From: JAGNRR01 sp965230665
Lineage (GTDB): Bacteria; Bacteroidota; Bacteroidia; Chitinophagales; Chitinophagaceae
Reading direction: 5' to 3'
Assembly (NCBI GenBank): GCA_965230665.1
Contig: CBDDLM010000004.1
Span: 2,170,001-2,234,000 of the forward strand
DNA length: 64,000 bases
Part shown: piece by piece, positions 1 through 8,308 of the stretch
Numbering within the stretch: position 1 is the first letter of the stretch
How the letters are laid out: each line of letters begins with the position of its first letter
Notes under the pieces: generated by a model
Database searches by the model: none
Told to the model about the DNA's origin: nothing
The model's input: only the letters and a program-made list of their open reading frames with translations
Program-made: the position numbers and the translations under genes

Positions 1-303
1 CCTTTAAGCTTACTTGAGGCTTTAGAAACAACTAAGATTCATTCAGTGGCAGGTAGATTACCGGAGAATTCTACTTTGATATCTAGACGACCATTTCGTG
101 CCCCGCATCATACGATTAGCGATGTGGCGCTTGTAGGTGGAGGAGGTTATCCTCAACCTGGTGAGATTTCGTTGGCACATAATGGTGTTCTATTTTTAGA
201 TGAGCTACCCGAGTTTAAGAGAACGGTACTGGAAGTTATGCGTCAACCAATGGAAGAAAGGCGGGTGACTATCTCAAGAGCAAAGGTATCTATTGATTTT
301 CCC

Positions 304-1797
304 TCATCCTTTATGCTCGTTGCCAGTATGAACCCCTGTGGATTCGTTACCCATTTTGTACCCGTTCCGTTGGCGGGGCAATCGCCCCGCCAATTTTATT
401 TGAATTTGAGATTTACCAATAATGATTTTTTTCGTTACTCGCTCAATTAGGTCTCGCTTATCAGTCTTGGAAAGACTTTTCCAAGACTGATACAGCTTTG
501 TAGCTCCGTCAATCACGTTTTCATTCAGCTTCATTTTTTCTTCTGAAATATTCAGCTCATGTTCCTTGTCTTCGATTGATTGGAGTATTTGTTCATGTTC
601 TTCAAATAGAGGTGTGTATCGCTTGCTAAAGCCTTCTGAGGGTATTTCTCCTGTACTATTGAGGTCGAGCAATGAGTTCATGCGAGCGTCGAGCTTTTCG
701 GCTCGACTTTTTAAGTTTTCAAGTAATAACTTTTCTTGCTCAATATTTTTGAGCAAATCTGCATTGAGATTTTTTAATGCAATTTCGTTTTTGAGATAAT
801 CGGCGAGCGAAGTGTAATAGATTTCTTCTAATTCTTCGGGCTTAATTTTTCGTTTGCATTTCTGACAAATGTAGCGGGGGCTTTTGGTTCTCACATACAT
901 TTTCCCGCCACAATCGCAAAAGGCATAGCCCGTGAAAAGGTTTGTTCTCGTATTCGTCGGGCGTTTATTCTTCTCTGCGTTCTTGGTGATAATGTCGTTT
1001 ACGTCTTTCCAAAGTCTGTCCGATACAATACGGGGTACATGGTGAAATTCCCACTCTTCTTCGTCCTTGATTTTCCATGATTTACCCTCTACCTCGGTAT
1101 AGTTCACTTTTCGCAGGCCCTTAGCGATAGGGTCTTCTAGTAATCTCCTGACGGTGGTAATGGTAAACTTGCTGCCTCTGCGTGTTCGGTAGCCTCTGTT
1201 GTTCAAATGGTCGCAGACTTGCTGATAGCGTTTGTGTTTCAAAAAAAGCTCAAACATGAGCTTTCTAACCGCTGATTCTTTTTTGTCTAAGACAAGCTCT
1301 TTATCGACGTATTTGTAGCCATACGGGGCTTGTCCGCCGAGAGGTTTACCGAGCTTGGCACGAACACCAACCGACGCTTTAACACGTGCCGAAATTTCCT
1401 CCCTTTCCCATTCTGCCATTGCGGAGATAAGGGTAAAAAAGAAACGCCCTGCTGGTGAGGACGTGTCTACGCTTTCCTCTAAACTAATGAGGTCAGCATT
1501 ATATTTCTGAAATGTCTTTGATATTTCTAGTAGTTGGGTAACATTACGCGCAAGACGCGCTATTTTGGAGAAGATAATGCCAGTTATTCTACCCAAGGAA
1601 ATGTCCTCTAGCATTCGCTGTGCTTCGGGGTGAGACAAAACGTCCTTCCCGCTAACAGCCTCTAAGTGGTAGACCGTGGCAACTTTCCAATCTTTGGCAA
1701 GTGCATAGGCTCGTGCGCGTTCTTCGTGGTGTTCAGGGCTATCACTTTTAGCCTGAATATCAGTAGAAACACGTAACCAAACACCTACTTTTTTCAC
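304..1797 (-). CDS. large serine integrase of the comM element
   Basis: This is a site-specific DNA recombinase that would catalyse integration and excision at comM. The resolvase domain (about 1-150) starts GVWLRVSTD, with Ser11 as likely nucleophile and Arg9 beside it. A recombinase domain follows (about 160-290: GGQAPYGYKYV, then a wHTH-like stretch). Next come a zinc ribbon (FCDCGG, then YICQKCK) and a long coiled coil (about 340-440), the usual order for this family. The length of 497 aa is typical. The frame crosses attL: the last ten or so codons and the stop are antisense comM sequence. In the excised circle the C-terminus would differ and would run on into the XRE gene at 21266. The start at 1797 gives the canonical N-terminus. 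Confidence 0.93.
   Translation of the reverse strand: MKKVGVWLRVSTDIQAKSDSPEHHEERARAYALAKDWKVATVYHLEAVSGKDVLSHPEAQRMLEDISLGRITGIIFSKIARLARNVTQLLEISKTFQKYNADLISLEESVDTSSPAGRFFFTLISAMAEWEREEISARVKASVGVRAKLGKPLGGQAPYGYKYVDKELVLDKKESAVRKLMFELFLKHKRYQQVCDHLNNRGYRTRRGSKFTITTVRRLLEDPIAKGLRKVNYTEVEGKSWKIKDEEEWEFHHVPRIVSDRLWKDVNDIITKNAEKNKRPTNTRTNLFTGYAFCDCGGKMYVRTKSPRYICQKCKRKIKPEELEEIYYTSLADYLKNEIALKNLNADLLKNIEQEKLLLENLKSRAEKLDARMNSLLDLNSTGEIPSEGFSKRYTPLFEEHEQILQSIEDKEHELNISEEKMKLNENVIDGATKLYQSWKSLSKTDKRDLIERVTKKIIIGKSQIQIKLAGRLPRQRNGYKMGNESTGVHTGNEHKG
325..357. other. attL of the comM element
   Basis: The left half (325-336) is comM. TG at 337-338 is the predicted crossover dinucleotide, and 340-357 is the element arm GGATTCGTTACCCATTTT. 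That arm is the exact reverse complement of the arm at 21682-21699. The rebuilt attP is therefore arm-Y-TG-T-arm, with TG at the exact centre, as expected for a large serine integrase. The assignment of TG rests on this symmetry and on the in-frame repair of comM. Confidence 0.88.
370..400 (+). terminator. intrinsic terminator just inside the left end
   Basis: TTGGCGGGGC and GCCCCGCCAA form a perfect 10-bp stem with a 4-base loop (370-393), followed by TTTTATTT on the + strand. It would stop transcripts entering from comM. The same bases encode the last residues of the integrase on the other strand. Confidence 0.8.
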
Positions 1798-1832
1798 GAG
1801 CTGAAGGTACTAACTAATGACTGTCAAAAGTG

Positions 1833-2372
1833 TTAATTGTCAGTATTACTTCTCATTTCTTTTTCTAGCGTGAGAAAGAAATGAGTAACGCCGAGCGTAA
1901 CAGCGTCAAAGACCCCAACCATGTGTTGCTCCCTTTGTGGGTAGGCGGGTTTCTCATACATAAAATTTTCAAAGGCGGGTATGTTATCGCAGATAACAAG
2001 TGCCATTTCGTATTTCGTGTACGCTTTCCAACGTTCAAATACATGGCGTATCATGGCTCGCGAATAGGTAGAGAAACCTAACCCTCGTTTCTTGGCACAA
2101 ATGCGTACACGTTTAGCAAATTTCTTCGTTCGCTCGACTTTTCGATAGATACTATCATTCATATTTTCCATGATAATAGCGTCAGGGTTATACTTCTCAA
2201 TACACCATTTCACACCACGCATAAGTTCGTCATTGTCGATAGGAGCCGAGGTATATTGTCCTTTTTCTTGAACGTCCATAACGCCCTCCATAACCGCATA
2301 GCCGAAGCCTTTGGCGTTCGCATAGATAGCCAAGACCCGCTGAAAGCGCTCTTGCGGGTTCTTGTCGGTCAT
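1833..2372 (-). CDS. RuvC/RNase H-fold-like protein
   Basis: This is a 179-aa protein with the layout of a RuvC-like nuclease fold: a first beta strand plus turn (VLAIYANAKGFGYAVMEG), a second acidic strand (PDAIIMENMND) and a late FDAVTLGVTHF segment with an acidic residue. The first catalytic Asp of classical RuvC (LGIDPG) is replaced by Tyr-Ala, so nuclease activity is uncertain. It overlaps the upstream XRE gene by 4 bp and is probably translationally coupled to it. It may be a resolvase or transfer nuclease of the element; that role is inferred from fold and context only. Confidence 0.6.
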   Translation of the reverse strand: MTDKNPQERFQRVLAIYANAKGFGYAVMEGVMDVQEKGQYTSAPIDNDELMRGVKWCIEKYNPDAIIMENMNDSIYRKVERTKKFAKRVRICAKKRGLGFSTYSRAMIRHVFERWKAYTKYEMALVICDNIPAFENFMYEKPAYPQREQHMVGVFDAVTLGVTHFFLTLEKEMRSNTDN

Positions 2373-2707
2373 AGTTCAAAATTGTTTAATTTATTGACAA
2401 CTTCATTTACATATTTTAATCTATTCCTACTCTTTGGTGTATGTAAAAATTCTAGGTTTGATATGAGTCGTTTACAACGATTTAAAATCTTTCTCCGAAT
2501 AGTCTTAACTTGTTCTTCTGAATAAAAATCTTTAAGTTGTAAGCCAAAGAGCATATGATACAGCAGTACTGTTTCCATATTAAGTGGGCGATTGCCTAAT
2601 TCAATTTTGGATAAATTGCTGCCGTCTATTGCAAGCATATATGCTAAGTCCTGTACGGGAACTTCTGCTTTCTGACGTGCGATTTTAAATGGTAATAATG
2701 TATTCAT
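2369..2707 (-). CDS. XRE-family helix-turn-helix regulator
   Basis: This 112-aa protein has an N-terminal Cro/CI-type HTH (about 8-60: KIARQKAEVPVQDLAYMLAI, then GSNLSKIELGNRPL). A basic helical C-terminus follows. It is the first gene of a two-gene unit with the RuvC-like gene and overlaps it by 4 bp. A long inverted repeat lies directly upstream (2717-2754) and may be its operator or a leader structure. It is likely an element-encoded regulator of excision or replication genes. Confidence 0.75.
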   Translation of the reverse strand: MNTLLPFKIARQKAEVPVQDLAYMLAIDGSNLSKIELGNRPLNMETVLLYHMLFGLQLKDFYSEEQVKTIRRKILNRCKRLISNLEFLHTPKSRNRLKYVNEVVNKLNNFEL

Positions 2708-3007
2708 AGTACATTTGGCGGTGAGGGTTACATAGTTTCTATGTTCTCACCGCCTTTTGTATTTTAAAGGATTGAATACTTTGGAAAAATAACATAACGT
2801 GGGTCTCTACTGACCCATTTTTTGCAACGACTTACCGCATTCCAACTTTTTCAAATTTTAAATGGTAAGCGAATGAAAATTATTTTGTCGTAGATTGTTT
2901 TCATAATCTTGTATTTCGTACCTATTCCTTTTCTCTCGTATGCTTGGGGCATACGTGAAAAAGAACACGGACGAAGCAACAAGAAACAAACAACACCAAA
3001 AGAATTT
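2708..3007. other. 300-bp noncoding region with several inverted repeats, possible origin
   Basis: No gene is visible. The region holds a 9-bp inverted repeat GGCGGTGAG/CTCACCGCC (2717-2725 and 2746-2754) that encloses ACATAG/CTATGT. It also holds TGGGTC/GACCCA (2800-2805 and 2812-2817) followed by six T on the + strand. GTATGC/GCATAC forms a small hairpin near 2938-2956. GCGAATGAAAAT (2869-2880) recurs inverted at 3004-3015. Its place next to a RepO-like gene suggests a replication or transfer origin, but nothing proves it. Confidence 0.4.
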
Positions 3008-3511
3008 TCATTCGCTTTCACTTATTATTTGCAAGTAACGCTCCCTATCGGAGAGTTGGTTATGTTTTCCTTTTTCGTTTAAGAACTTCTTTAGTTTTGT
3101 AGAAATTAGTTTTGTATTGTGAGTATTTCTCACAGGAGTTAAGGAAGATTGCTCACAAGACTTGTGTATAATTGTCGCAAGTTCAGGAGCAAGAGCATAA
3201 TAGATTTTTTCCTTGCCTCGTCTCTGTGCTTTTTGGTACAGGGTTTTTTGTTTACGGTCTGTACAAACAATAATTTTTCTCACCGACAATTCTTGAATCG
3301 CCAAAGACACAGACTTGTTACTTAAGCCTGTTTTTTTCATAAAGAAGGTTTGCGTTATCCAATCGCGGCTTTTCCTTTTCCCATTCTTCCCTATCCAACC
3401 ATAGGTTTGACGAACGATAACGAGTAACACCTTTAGCTCTTTTTCCTTTAGTTGAGAAAGGAGAATGTCCAAGATATAGTTCGGTACTTGAGTTGTTTTT
3501 TCGTAGCGCAT
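3008..3511 (-). CDS. phage replication protein O N-terminal-like protein
   Basis: This 167-aa protein opens with TTQVPNYILDILLSQLKEKELKVLLVIVRQT in two recognisable pieces (VPNYILDILL and ELKVLLVIVRQTYGW). They match the winged-helix origin-binding domain of phage replication protein O. LSNKSVSLAIQEL is the recognition helix region. In this family the domain binds the replication origin and recruits a helicase. Only the DNA-binding half is present; the C-terminus is basic and unremarkable. It points leftward toward the repeat-rich region 2708-3007, which would be the natural place for an origin. This suggests the excised circle may replicate. Confidence 0.72.
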   Translation of the reverse strand: MRYEKTTQVPNYILDILLSQLKEKELKVLLVIVRQTYGWIGKNGKRKSRDWITQTFFMKKTGLSNKSVSLAIQELSVRKIIVCTDRKQKTLYQKAQRRGKEKIYYALAPELATIIHKSCEQSSLTPVRNTHNTKLISTKLKKFLNEKGKHNQLSDRERYLQIISESE

Positions 3512-3619
3512 AGCTTCACGCTATACCAAAAGAGGCAGTACTCATATTACCTTTTACGGGTCTGTATGAACCTACAATATGTAATATTCTGACCAATCAT
3601 AAAAGGCTAGAGTTGAACT

Positions 3620-3802
3620 ATGCCAAATATCATTTTTACCTCATTAACCGACGAGCAAGTAGCTTCATACAAGGAAGCTCATTTTGCACAATATGGCGAG
3701 CATATTTCAGACGAAGAAGCACAGCGAGACGGTTTAAAGCTGTTGAGATTTTACGTTGCGTACATGGAGAATGTACCGCACGATATGGACACAGACGTGT
3801 AA
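3620..3802 (+). CDS. small acidic protein of unknown function
   Basis: This 60-aa frame (MPNIIFTSLTDEQV..., then HISDEEAQRDGLKLLRFYVAYMEN) has the helical, charged composition of a real small protein rather than a shadow. It lies alone between the divergent RepO-like gene and the second recombinase. It ends 51 bp before the hairpin at 3854-3915. I do not recognise a family. The alternative frame starting at 3613 is less protein-like. Confidence 0.55.
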   Translation: MPNIIFTSLTDEQVASYKEAHFAQYGEHISDEEAQRDGLKLLRFYVAYMENVPHDMDTDV

Positions 3803-3853
3803 TTTGGTATAGTAGTAAAAGCTATACTGTTGTTTTATTATTAGTTCAAGTGT

Positions 3854-3915
3854 AAAAAGAGACGTCTGAAACTTCGGTATAGCTACTTGAGGTAATAATT
3901 CGGGCGTCTCTTTTT
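3854..3915 (+). promoter_or_regulatory. long-loop hairpin between small ORF and second recombinase
   Basis: AAAAAGAGACG (3854-3864) and CGTCTCTTTTT (3905-3915) form a perfect 11-bp stem around a 40-base loop, ending in a T run. It could terminate the small upstream gene. It reaches to within 11 bases of the recombinase start codon at 3926, so it could also control that gene. Confidence 0.5.
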
Positions 3916-3925
3916 GCAACCATTT

Positions 3926-5551
3926 ATGAATACTTACTTTATCTACGCACGTAAGAGTAGCGAAGATAATAATAGGCAGATAAATTCCATAGACGACCAG
4001 ATCATAGAACTTCGGCAACTAGCTGAAAAAAGAGGTATCAAAATCGTCGATATTATACAGGAATCAAAATCTGCAAAAAAACCTGGGCGACCCGCGTTCA
4101 ATAACATGATTGAAAGAATCAAAAAGGGTGAAGCCGACGGAATCGTTTGTTGGAAATTTGACCGCTTATCACGTAATGCGGTAGACGGCGGAGAAATCAT
4201 TTGGTTATTACAAATGGGAAAGATACAACATATCATATCGCACTCCGCAAGTTACCGACCAACCGATAACCTCATTCCGCTATATCTCGAACTAGGGGTT
4301 GCCAACCAGTATATTAAAGATTTAAGTGTGAACGTAAGCCGAGGAACAAGGCAAAAAGCCGAACGTGGGTGGTTTCCGTCCTCTGTTCTACCAATAGGTT
4401 ATTCTCATAATCCTGATTACAAAAAAGGGTCTTCTCAAGAAGAAATTATTATAGACGAAGAACGATTTTATATAGTCCAAAGATTATGGAAGCTCCTTAT
4501 TACCGAAACATATACCATTGCCGATTTAAAGAGAAAGGGAGATTTACTTAACCTCAGACACAGGAAAACTAACAGAAAACTTAGTCGAACGAGTTACCAT
4601 AGATTATTTCATAACCCCTTCTATGCGGGCTTCTTCTATTGGAGGAATAATAATGGAGAACGTACTCAATACAAAGGTAAACATAGGGCAATGATTAGTT
4701 ATGAAGATTTCATTAAAGCCCAAAAAGTGCTTGGAAGTTTCTCAAACCCCACGAGAGTGCGAACAGAATTTTTTGCCTATAAGGGAATAATCCAATGCGG
4801 AGTTTGTGAACACAAGGTAACTGCGGAGGACAAACACCAAGTAATATGTACGAAGTGCAAAATTAAGTACTCAGTTAAAACAAATCCTCAATGTCGTTTT
4901 TGCGGACTCGACTACAATAAAATGAAACGTCCAATTGAAATAAAGAAACGATATTATCATTGTTACAAAAGGAAAACTACTAATTGCACAAGTTCAAATT
5001 CCATTGAAGAAAAAGTACTAGAATCTACTTTGCAGAAATATTTGAATTCTTGCGAGATATCAGAAGTTTTCTTTGAGTGGGCTACTAATTGCGTTAAAAA
5101 TTCTAAGCCTGAAATAAGATTAGATAAACTAGCGGCACTTAGAAAGAACTTAAAATTAATCGAAAAGAAATTGAACTCATTAACCGAAATGAGAATGGAC
5201 GAAGAAATATCGAAGGAAGAATTTACAAGTAAAGCAGAAGTACTCCGTTCAGAAAGCAAGAACATTTCCATTGAGATACAAATTCAAGAAGACAAAGAAA
5301 AAAATTCAAAACCCAGAGCAATTGAAAGATTAAAAATGCTCAATGGTATACAAAATAGGTTTAATAATCTGCCTGAATCAGGGAAAAAAGAGCTAATCTC
5401 TCAATTGACTTCGAACCTAAGTTTAAAGGACAAAAAACTGCATATTATAACGCCGAAATGGATATTGAACATAAAAAAACATGAAAATGAATTCATGCTC
5501 AAAAATGGGGACTTCGAACCTAAGAATCTCCTTAAAAATATAGCTAATTAG
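3926..5551 (+). CDS. second serine recombinase, internal to the element
   Basis: This 541-aa large serine recombinase begins MNTYFIYARKSSED, with Ser11 as likely nucleophile. It contains KFDRLSRNAVDGGEI, a recombinase domain (about 170-290), and an enlarged cysteine-rich zinc region with three CxxC pairs (CGVC, CTKC, CRFC). A coiled coil follows before the C-terminus. The start is set at ATG 3926, because an upstream TTG at 3914 lies inside the hairpin. It is only distantly similar to the integrase at the left end, and its motifs recall recombinases common in Patescibacteria (CPR). It may belong to a nested older element or invert or excise something else. No matching att pair was found around it. 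Confidence 0.88.
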   Translation: MNTYFIYARKSSEDNNRQINSIDDQIIELRQLAEKRGIKIVDIIQESKSAKKPGRPAFNNMIERIKKGEADGIVCWKFDRLSRNAVDGGEIIWLLQMGKIQHIISHSASYRPTDNLIPLYLELGVANQYIKDLSVNVSRGTRQKAERGWFPSSVLPIGYSHNPDYKKGSSQEEIIIDEERFYIVQRLWKLLITETYTIADLKRKGDLLNLRHRKTNRKLSRTSYHRLFHNPFYAGFFYWRNNNGERTQYKGKHRAMISYEDFIKAQKVLGSFSNPTRVRTEFFAYKGIIQCGVCEHKVTAEDKHQVICTKCKIKYSVKTNPQCRFCGLDYNKMKRPIEIKKRYYHCYKRKTTNCTSSNSIEEKVLESTLQKYLNSCEISEVFFEWATNCVKNSKPEIRLDKLAALRKNLKLIEKKLNSLTEMRMDEEISKEEFTSKAEVLRSESKNISIEIQIQEDKEKNSKPRAIERLKMLNGIQNRFNNLPESGKKELISQLTSNLSLKDKKLHIITPKWILNIKKHENEFMLKNGDFEPKNLLKNIAN

Positions 5552-5651
5552 AGGATTCTGAGGTCAAAATCTATTTTGGCTCGCAACACGTTACCTAAGT
5601 CGAACTGGTCTGAGCGACCTAAAAACTATTTTTATCAAGCTACTCTTACGT

Positions 5652-5675
5652 AAAACCGCTTAGGCGGTTTTTTAT
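5652..5675 (+). terminator. intrinsic terminator of the second recombinase
   Basis: AAAACCGC/GCGGTTTT forms an 8-bp stem with loop TTAG, followed by more T residues. It lies 100 bp past the recombinase stop and before the SRAP gene. Confidence 0.75.
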
Positions 5676-5745
5676 ATTCCATATACCACGAAAGTAGTAT
5701 ATGTTTCGTAGCTGTGTTGTATCTTGGCAATCAAGTATAACTACC

Positions 5746-6375
5746 ATGTGTTACCACTATAGCCCTGCCAAATTGAAGAGATTACAAGCTCTCTATCCCG
5801 ATAAATTCGGACACCTTGAAATGCCGATTAATGCTAATGGGTTTACCCACCCAGAACTACCCGTCATTACAGGCGAAGACGCAACGGTTATGAAATGGGG
5901 CCTTATACCTCATTGGATAAAGGACGAGGAAAGCTCCAAAAAGCTCGCAAAAATGTGTTTGAATGCCCGTATTGAAACGGCAGCCGATAAGCCCGCATTT
6001 CGAGATACGGTCAGCAAGGGGCAACGCTGTTTAATTCCCGCAAGTGCATTTTTCGAGTGGCGGTGGGAAGACGAAAAAGGCAAGGAAAAAACCAAGTTCC
6101 AAATAGAACACGCCGACACCGACCTTTTCTATTTCGGTGGTTTGTATAGTACGTGGTCGAATACAGAAAGCGGTGAAATCATACCCACATATACCATACT
6201 CACCTGCAAGGCGAATGAAGTCATGGAGCAAATTCACAACACGAAAAAGAGAATGCCGACCATTTTACGAACGGACGAAGAGGCGGAGTTATGGCTTGAC
6301 GGACGGTTAAGTCTTGAAGATTTAATTCATGTAAGCCAAGAACAGGAACTAGAGGGCGTACCCTTGGAAAAATAG
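5746..6375 (+). CDS. SRAP/HMCES-type abasic-site processing protein (YedK family)
   Basis: SRAP proteins cap abasic sites in single-stranded DNA through a thiazolidine link made by Cys2. All key residues are visible if translation starts at 5746: Cys2 (MCYHYS), Asn73 (CLNARIET), Glu104 (AFFEWRW) and His164 (IHNTKKRMP). The longer frame from 5701 would bury Cys2 and is rejected on that ground. The length of 209 aa is normal. It stands tail-to-tail with the SRAP-like gene at 6377, one base apart. In a mobile element it may protect single-stranded DNA during replication or transfer; that is inference. Confidence 0.93.
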   Translation: MCYHYSPAKLKRLQALYPDKFGHLEMPINANGFTHPELPVITGEDATVMKWGLIPHWIKDEESSKKLAKMCLNARIETAADKPAFRDTVSKGQRCLIPASAFFEWRWEDEKGKEKTKFQIEHADTDLFYFGGLYSTWSNTESGEIIPTYTILTCKANEVMEQIHNTKKRMPTILRTDEEAELWLDGRLSLEDLIHVSQEQELEGVPLEK

Positions 6376-6376
6376 C

Positions 6377-6949
6377 TTACCTTAACACCGTTACCCTGAA
6401 ATCAATATCTGAACCCGCAACCCCGCTATCTAAAAACTCTTGCCATTGTTTTAGTTCAAAATAGGAGTGAGGTATTTGTCCGTGTCTATCAAAATACTCT
6501 CTCATTTTGCCTTTAGCGGGTAGTGTATCAATGGCAAACTGCCTATTGATTTCTCCTTGCTCTGTTTTGTTATCGTAGTAGATACCGCCGAGCATAAATA
6601 TCTTTTTACTTGGCTTTTCTACAAGTATTTTTTTGTCCTTTGGGTAGAGGTAAAAACCGTTTACGATTACGAGGCACTTGTTCTTTTTGCACTTCTTCAT
6701 TAAAGGGTCTTCGCTTCTATCATTCACAGCCCACGTAATGCGCTCCTCACCAAAAACTGTCTCCGTAATTCCCCACCATGCCCTTATAATTTCGTTCGGC
6801 TTATCAAGTGCAATTATCAAACACTCAGGTTGCTTGTCAGGCGTTATGAGTTCCATAGCCTCCCAATGTATGGGCGGTGCTTTGTCTATTGCTTTGCTCC
6901 AAATGCTTAGCTCCTCTTCTGTCCTTGAAAGTCGTAATGCCAATTTCAC
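6377..6949 (-). CDS. divergent SRAP-like protein, probably catalytically dead
   Basis: This 190-aa protein follows the SRAP order segment by segment: RAWWGI for MKWGLIP, WAVNDRSED for NARIETA, KCLVIVNGFYLY for RCLIPASAFFEW, and IFMLGGIYYD for LFYFGGLYST. It lacks the N-terminal Cys (it starts MKLAL), and the Glu of FFEW is replaced. The Asn is kept at residue 76. The C-terminal His region is altered (DRHGQIPHS). It converges on the bona fide SRAP gene. It may act as a non-catalytic partner or DNA-binding decoy. The SRAP relationship is my own alignment by eye. Confidence 0.62.
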   Translation of the reverse strand: MKLALRLSRTEEELSIWSKAIDKAPPIHWEAMELITPDKQPECLIIALDKPNEIIRAWWGITETVFGEERITWAVNDRSEDPLMKKCKKNKCLVIVNGFYLYPKDKKILVEKPSKKIFMLGGIYYDNKTEQGEINRQFAIDTLPAKGKMREYFDRHGQIPHSYFELKQWQEFLDSGVAGSDIDFRVTVLR

Positions 6950-7015
6950 GTTTCAATGATAGGACGCAAACAGTATATGCCGAAAATGTTTTTGTACACA
7001 AGAGCATAGACCTGC

Positions 7016-8259
7016 AATGTGTTCTATTTTGAGTAGTGCCTTTCGTCATACTGTAGGTATGAAATGGCGGAACCCAGATATTACATATTTCGCAAAAACT
7101 AACTTTCGGGACATACGGAAGACTTTTGGTATACGTCAATCAGACCGTGCATTTTCAGCACTTATAATTGGAAAGACGGGTACGGGTAAAAGCAATCTTA
7201 TGCTATCTAAAATTGTCCAAGACCTTAAACACAATCGCGGCTTATGTGTCTTTGATATTCATAATGATTTAATTCCCGTTATTCTCAAACACGTGCCTGA
7301 CTATCGCAAGAAAGATATAGTCTATGTGAATGTGCCTGACCCAAATTTGAAATTGGGATATAACCCGCTGAGGAAAGTATCGTATGAGAAAAGGTCATTG
7401 GTAGCAAGTAGCTTGCTAGAATCCCTACAAAAGCTATTTAGTTCGTCCTGGGGGGCTCGTTTAGAAAATTCGCTACGCCACATACTTCTAACACTCCTAG
7501 ACCAAGAACGAGCAAATGTGCGCGATATACTGCGTATTATTCAAGACGAGGAGTACCGCACGAAATGTATTGCCAAGGTAGTGAACCCTGATATTAAACG
7601 GTTTTGGTTCAAAGAGTTCCCCAAGTATTCAAAGCATGACCTCTTACCTATTCAAAACAAGATTAGCGCCTTACTTGCGCACCCTGCCATTAAACGTGTT
7701 TTGACTGAAAATAAAGGCAATATTTCTTTTCGGGAGATTATGGATAATGAAAAGATACTCTTGGTCAATTTGAATAAGGGTGCGCTAGGAACAGATATAT
7801 CCTACTTGCTCGGTTCCCTCTTTTTATCTTCTTTGACCAACGCAGGTTTTTCTCGGTCAGACATGGATCATGGCAAAAAACCATTTTATATCTATGCTGA
7901 CGAGTTCAGTCAGTACACCTCACCAAGTATCGTGAGTATGTTATCGGAATTGCGGAAATTCAAGGTATATATGGTAATGGCCCTGCAATACTTAAATTCT
8001 TTGACGACCGAAATACGGGATAGTGTTTTCGGGAATGTCGGCTCGATAATATGTTTTAGGGTATCTGCTCGGGACGCTGACTATATGCTCAAGGAGCTAT
8101 ATTTATACGATTCTGATATTGAGTTTGGAGATTTCGTAAACTTACCGAACTATCATGTCTGGGTAAAACTAATGATTAACAAAGCACCTTCGCAAACCTT
8201 CTCTGCTATCACCTTACCCTATACCGATTTTATCTGACCCGTAATGTGTTCTATTTTGA
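7016..8259 (+). repeat. 17-bp direct repeat before two consecutive genes
   Basis: AATGTGTTCTATTTTGA occurs at 7016-7032 and again at 8243-8259, about 27 and 50 bases before the chosen starts of the ATPase gene and the next gene. The repeat could be a shared promoter or regulatory site. Its TATTTTG core resembles the Bacteroidota -7 element only loosely. Confidence 0.5.
7059..8237 (+). CDS. VirD4/HerA-type ATPase (conjugative DNA transfer-like)
   Basis: This 392-aa P-loop ATPase has Walker A GKTGTGKSN (residues 38-46) and Walker B IYADEF (Asp281-Glu282). It shows the DIHNDL and NPL segments typical of the VirD4/TraD-HerA group, which pump or couple DNA at the membrane. No transmembrane segment is seen, so it is a soluble form. 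Start 7059 (MKWRNPDITYF) is preferred because it follows GTAGGT and matches the usual N-terminus; 7017 is possible. It is the first of two such ATPases in the element, and their pairing suggests a DNA-transfer or segregation role. Confidence 0.85.
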   Translation: MKWRNPDITYFAKTNFRDIRKTFGIRQSDRAFSALIIGKTGTGKSNLMLSKIVQDLKHNRGLCVFDIHNDLIPVILKHVPDYRKKDIVYVNVPDPNLKLGYNPLRKVSYEKRSLVASSLLESLQKLFSSSWGARLENSLRHILLTLLDQERANVRDILRIIQDEEYRTKCIAKVVNPDIKRFWFKEFPKYSKHDLLPIQNKISALLAHPAIKRVLTENKGNISFREIMDNEKILLVNLNKGALGTDISYLLGSLFLSSLTNAGFSRSDMDHGKKPFYIYADEFSQYTSPSIVSMLSELRKFKVYMVMALQYLNSLTTEIRDSVFGNVGSIICFRVSARDADYMLKELYLYDSDIEFGDFVNLPNYHVWVKLMINKAPSQTFSAITLPYTDFI

Positions 8260-8308
8260 ATTTGTTGGTAGGGATACACTCTTGTTGAATGATTTAAAAC
8301 TAAAGAAT

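Larger units (their letters stand above)
1..450 (+). pseudogene. comM: comM (YifB-type AAA+ ATPase), 5' part, split by the element
   Basis: ComM/YifB proteins are magnesium-chelatase-like AAA+ helicases that promote branch migration during natural transformation. The window opens inside the gene, in frame from base 1. Visible parts are the RAPHHTISDVALVGGG segment, the Walker B motif GVLFLDELPEF and the start of the MNPCPCG loop. True comM sequence stops at 338. The frame then reads about 37 foreign codons from the element and ends at 448-450. The usual C-terminal lid domain is missing here and lies at 21703-22189. The protein made in the integrated state should therefore be inactive. Precise excision would restore the gene, so this is an interrupted rather than a decayed gene. 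Confidence 0.95.

Noticed and set aside
5552..5650. Possible tRNA-like or att sequence after the second recombinase
   Set aside because: No cloverleaf could be drawn and no second copy of the sequence was found.
5701..5745. Earlier start of the SRAP gene
   Set aside because: It would place residues before Cys2, which must be at the N-terminus after Met removal.
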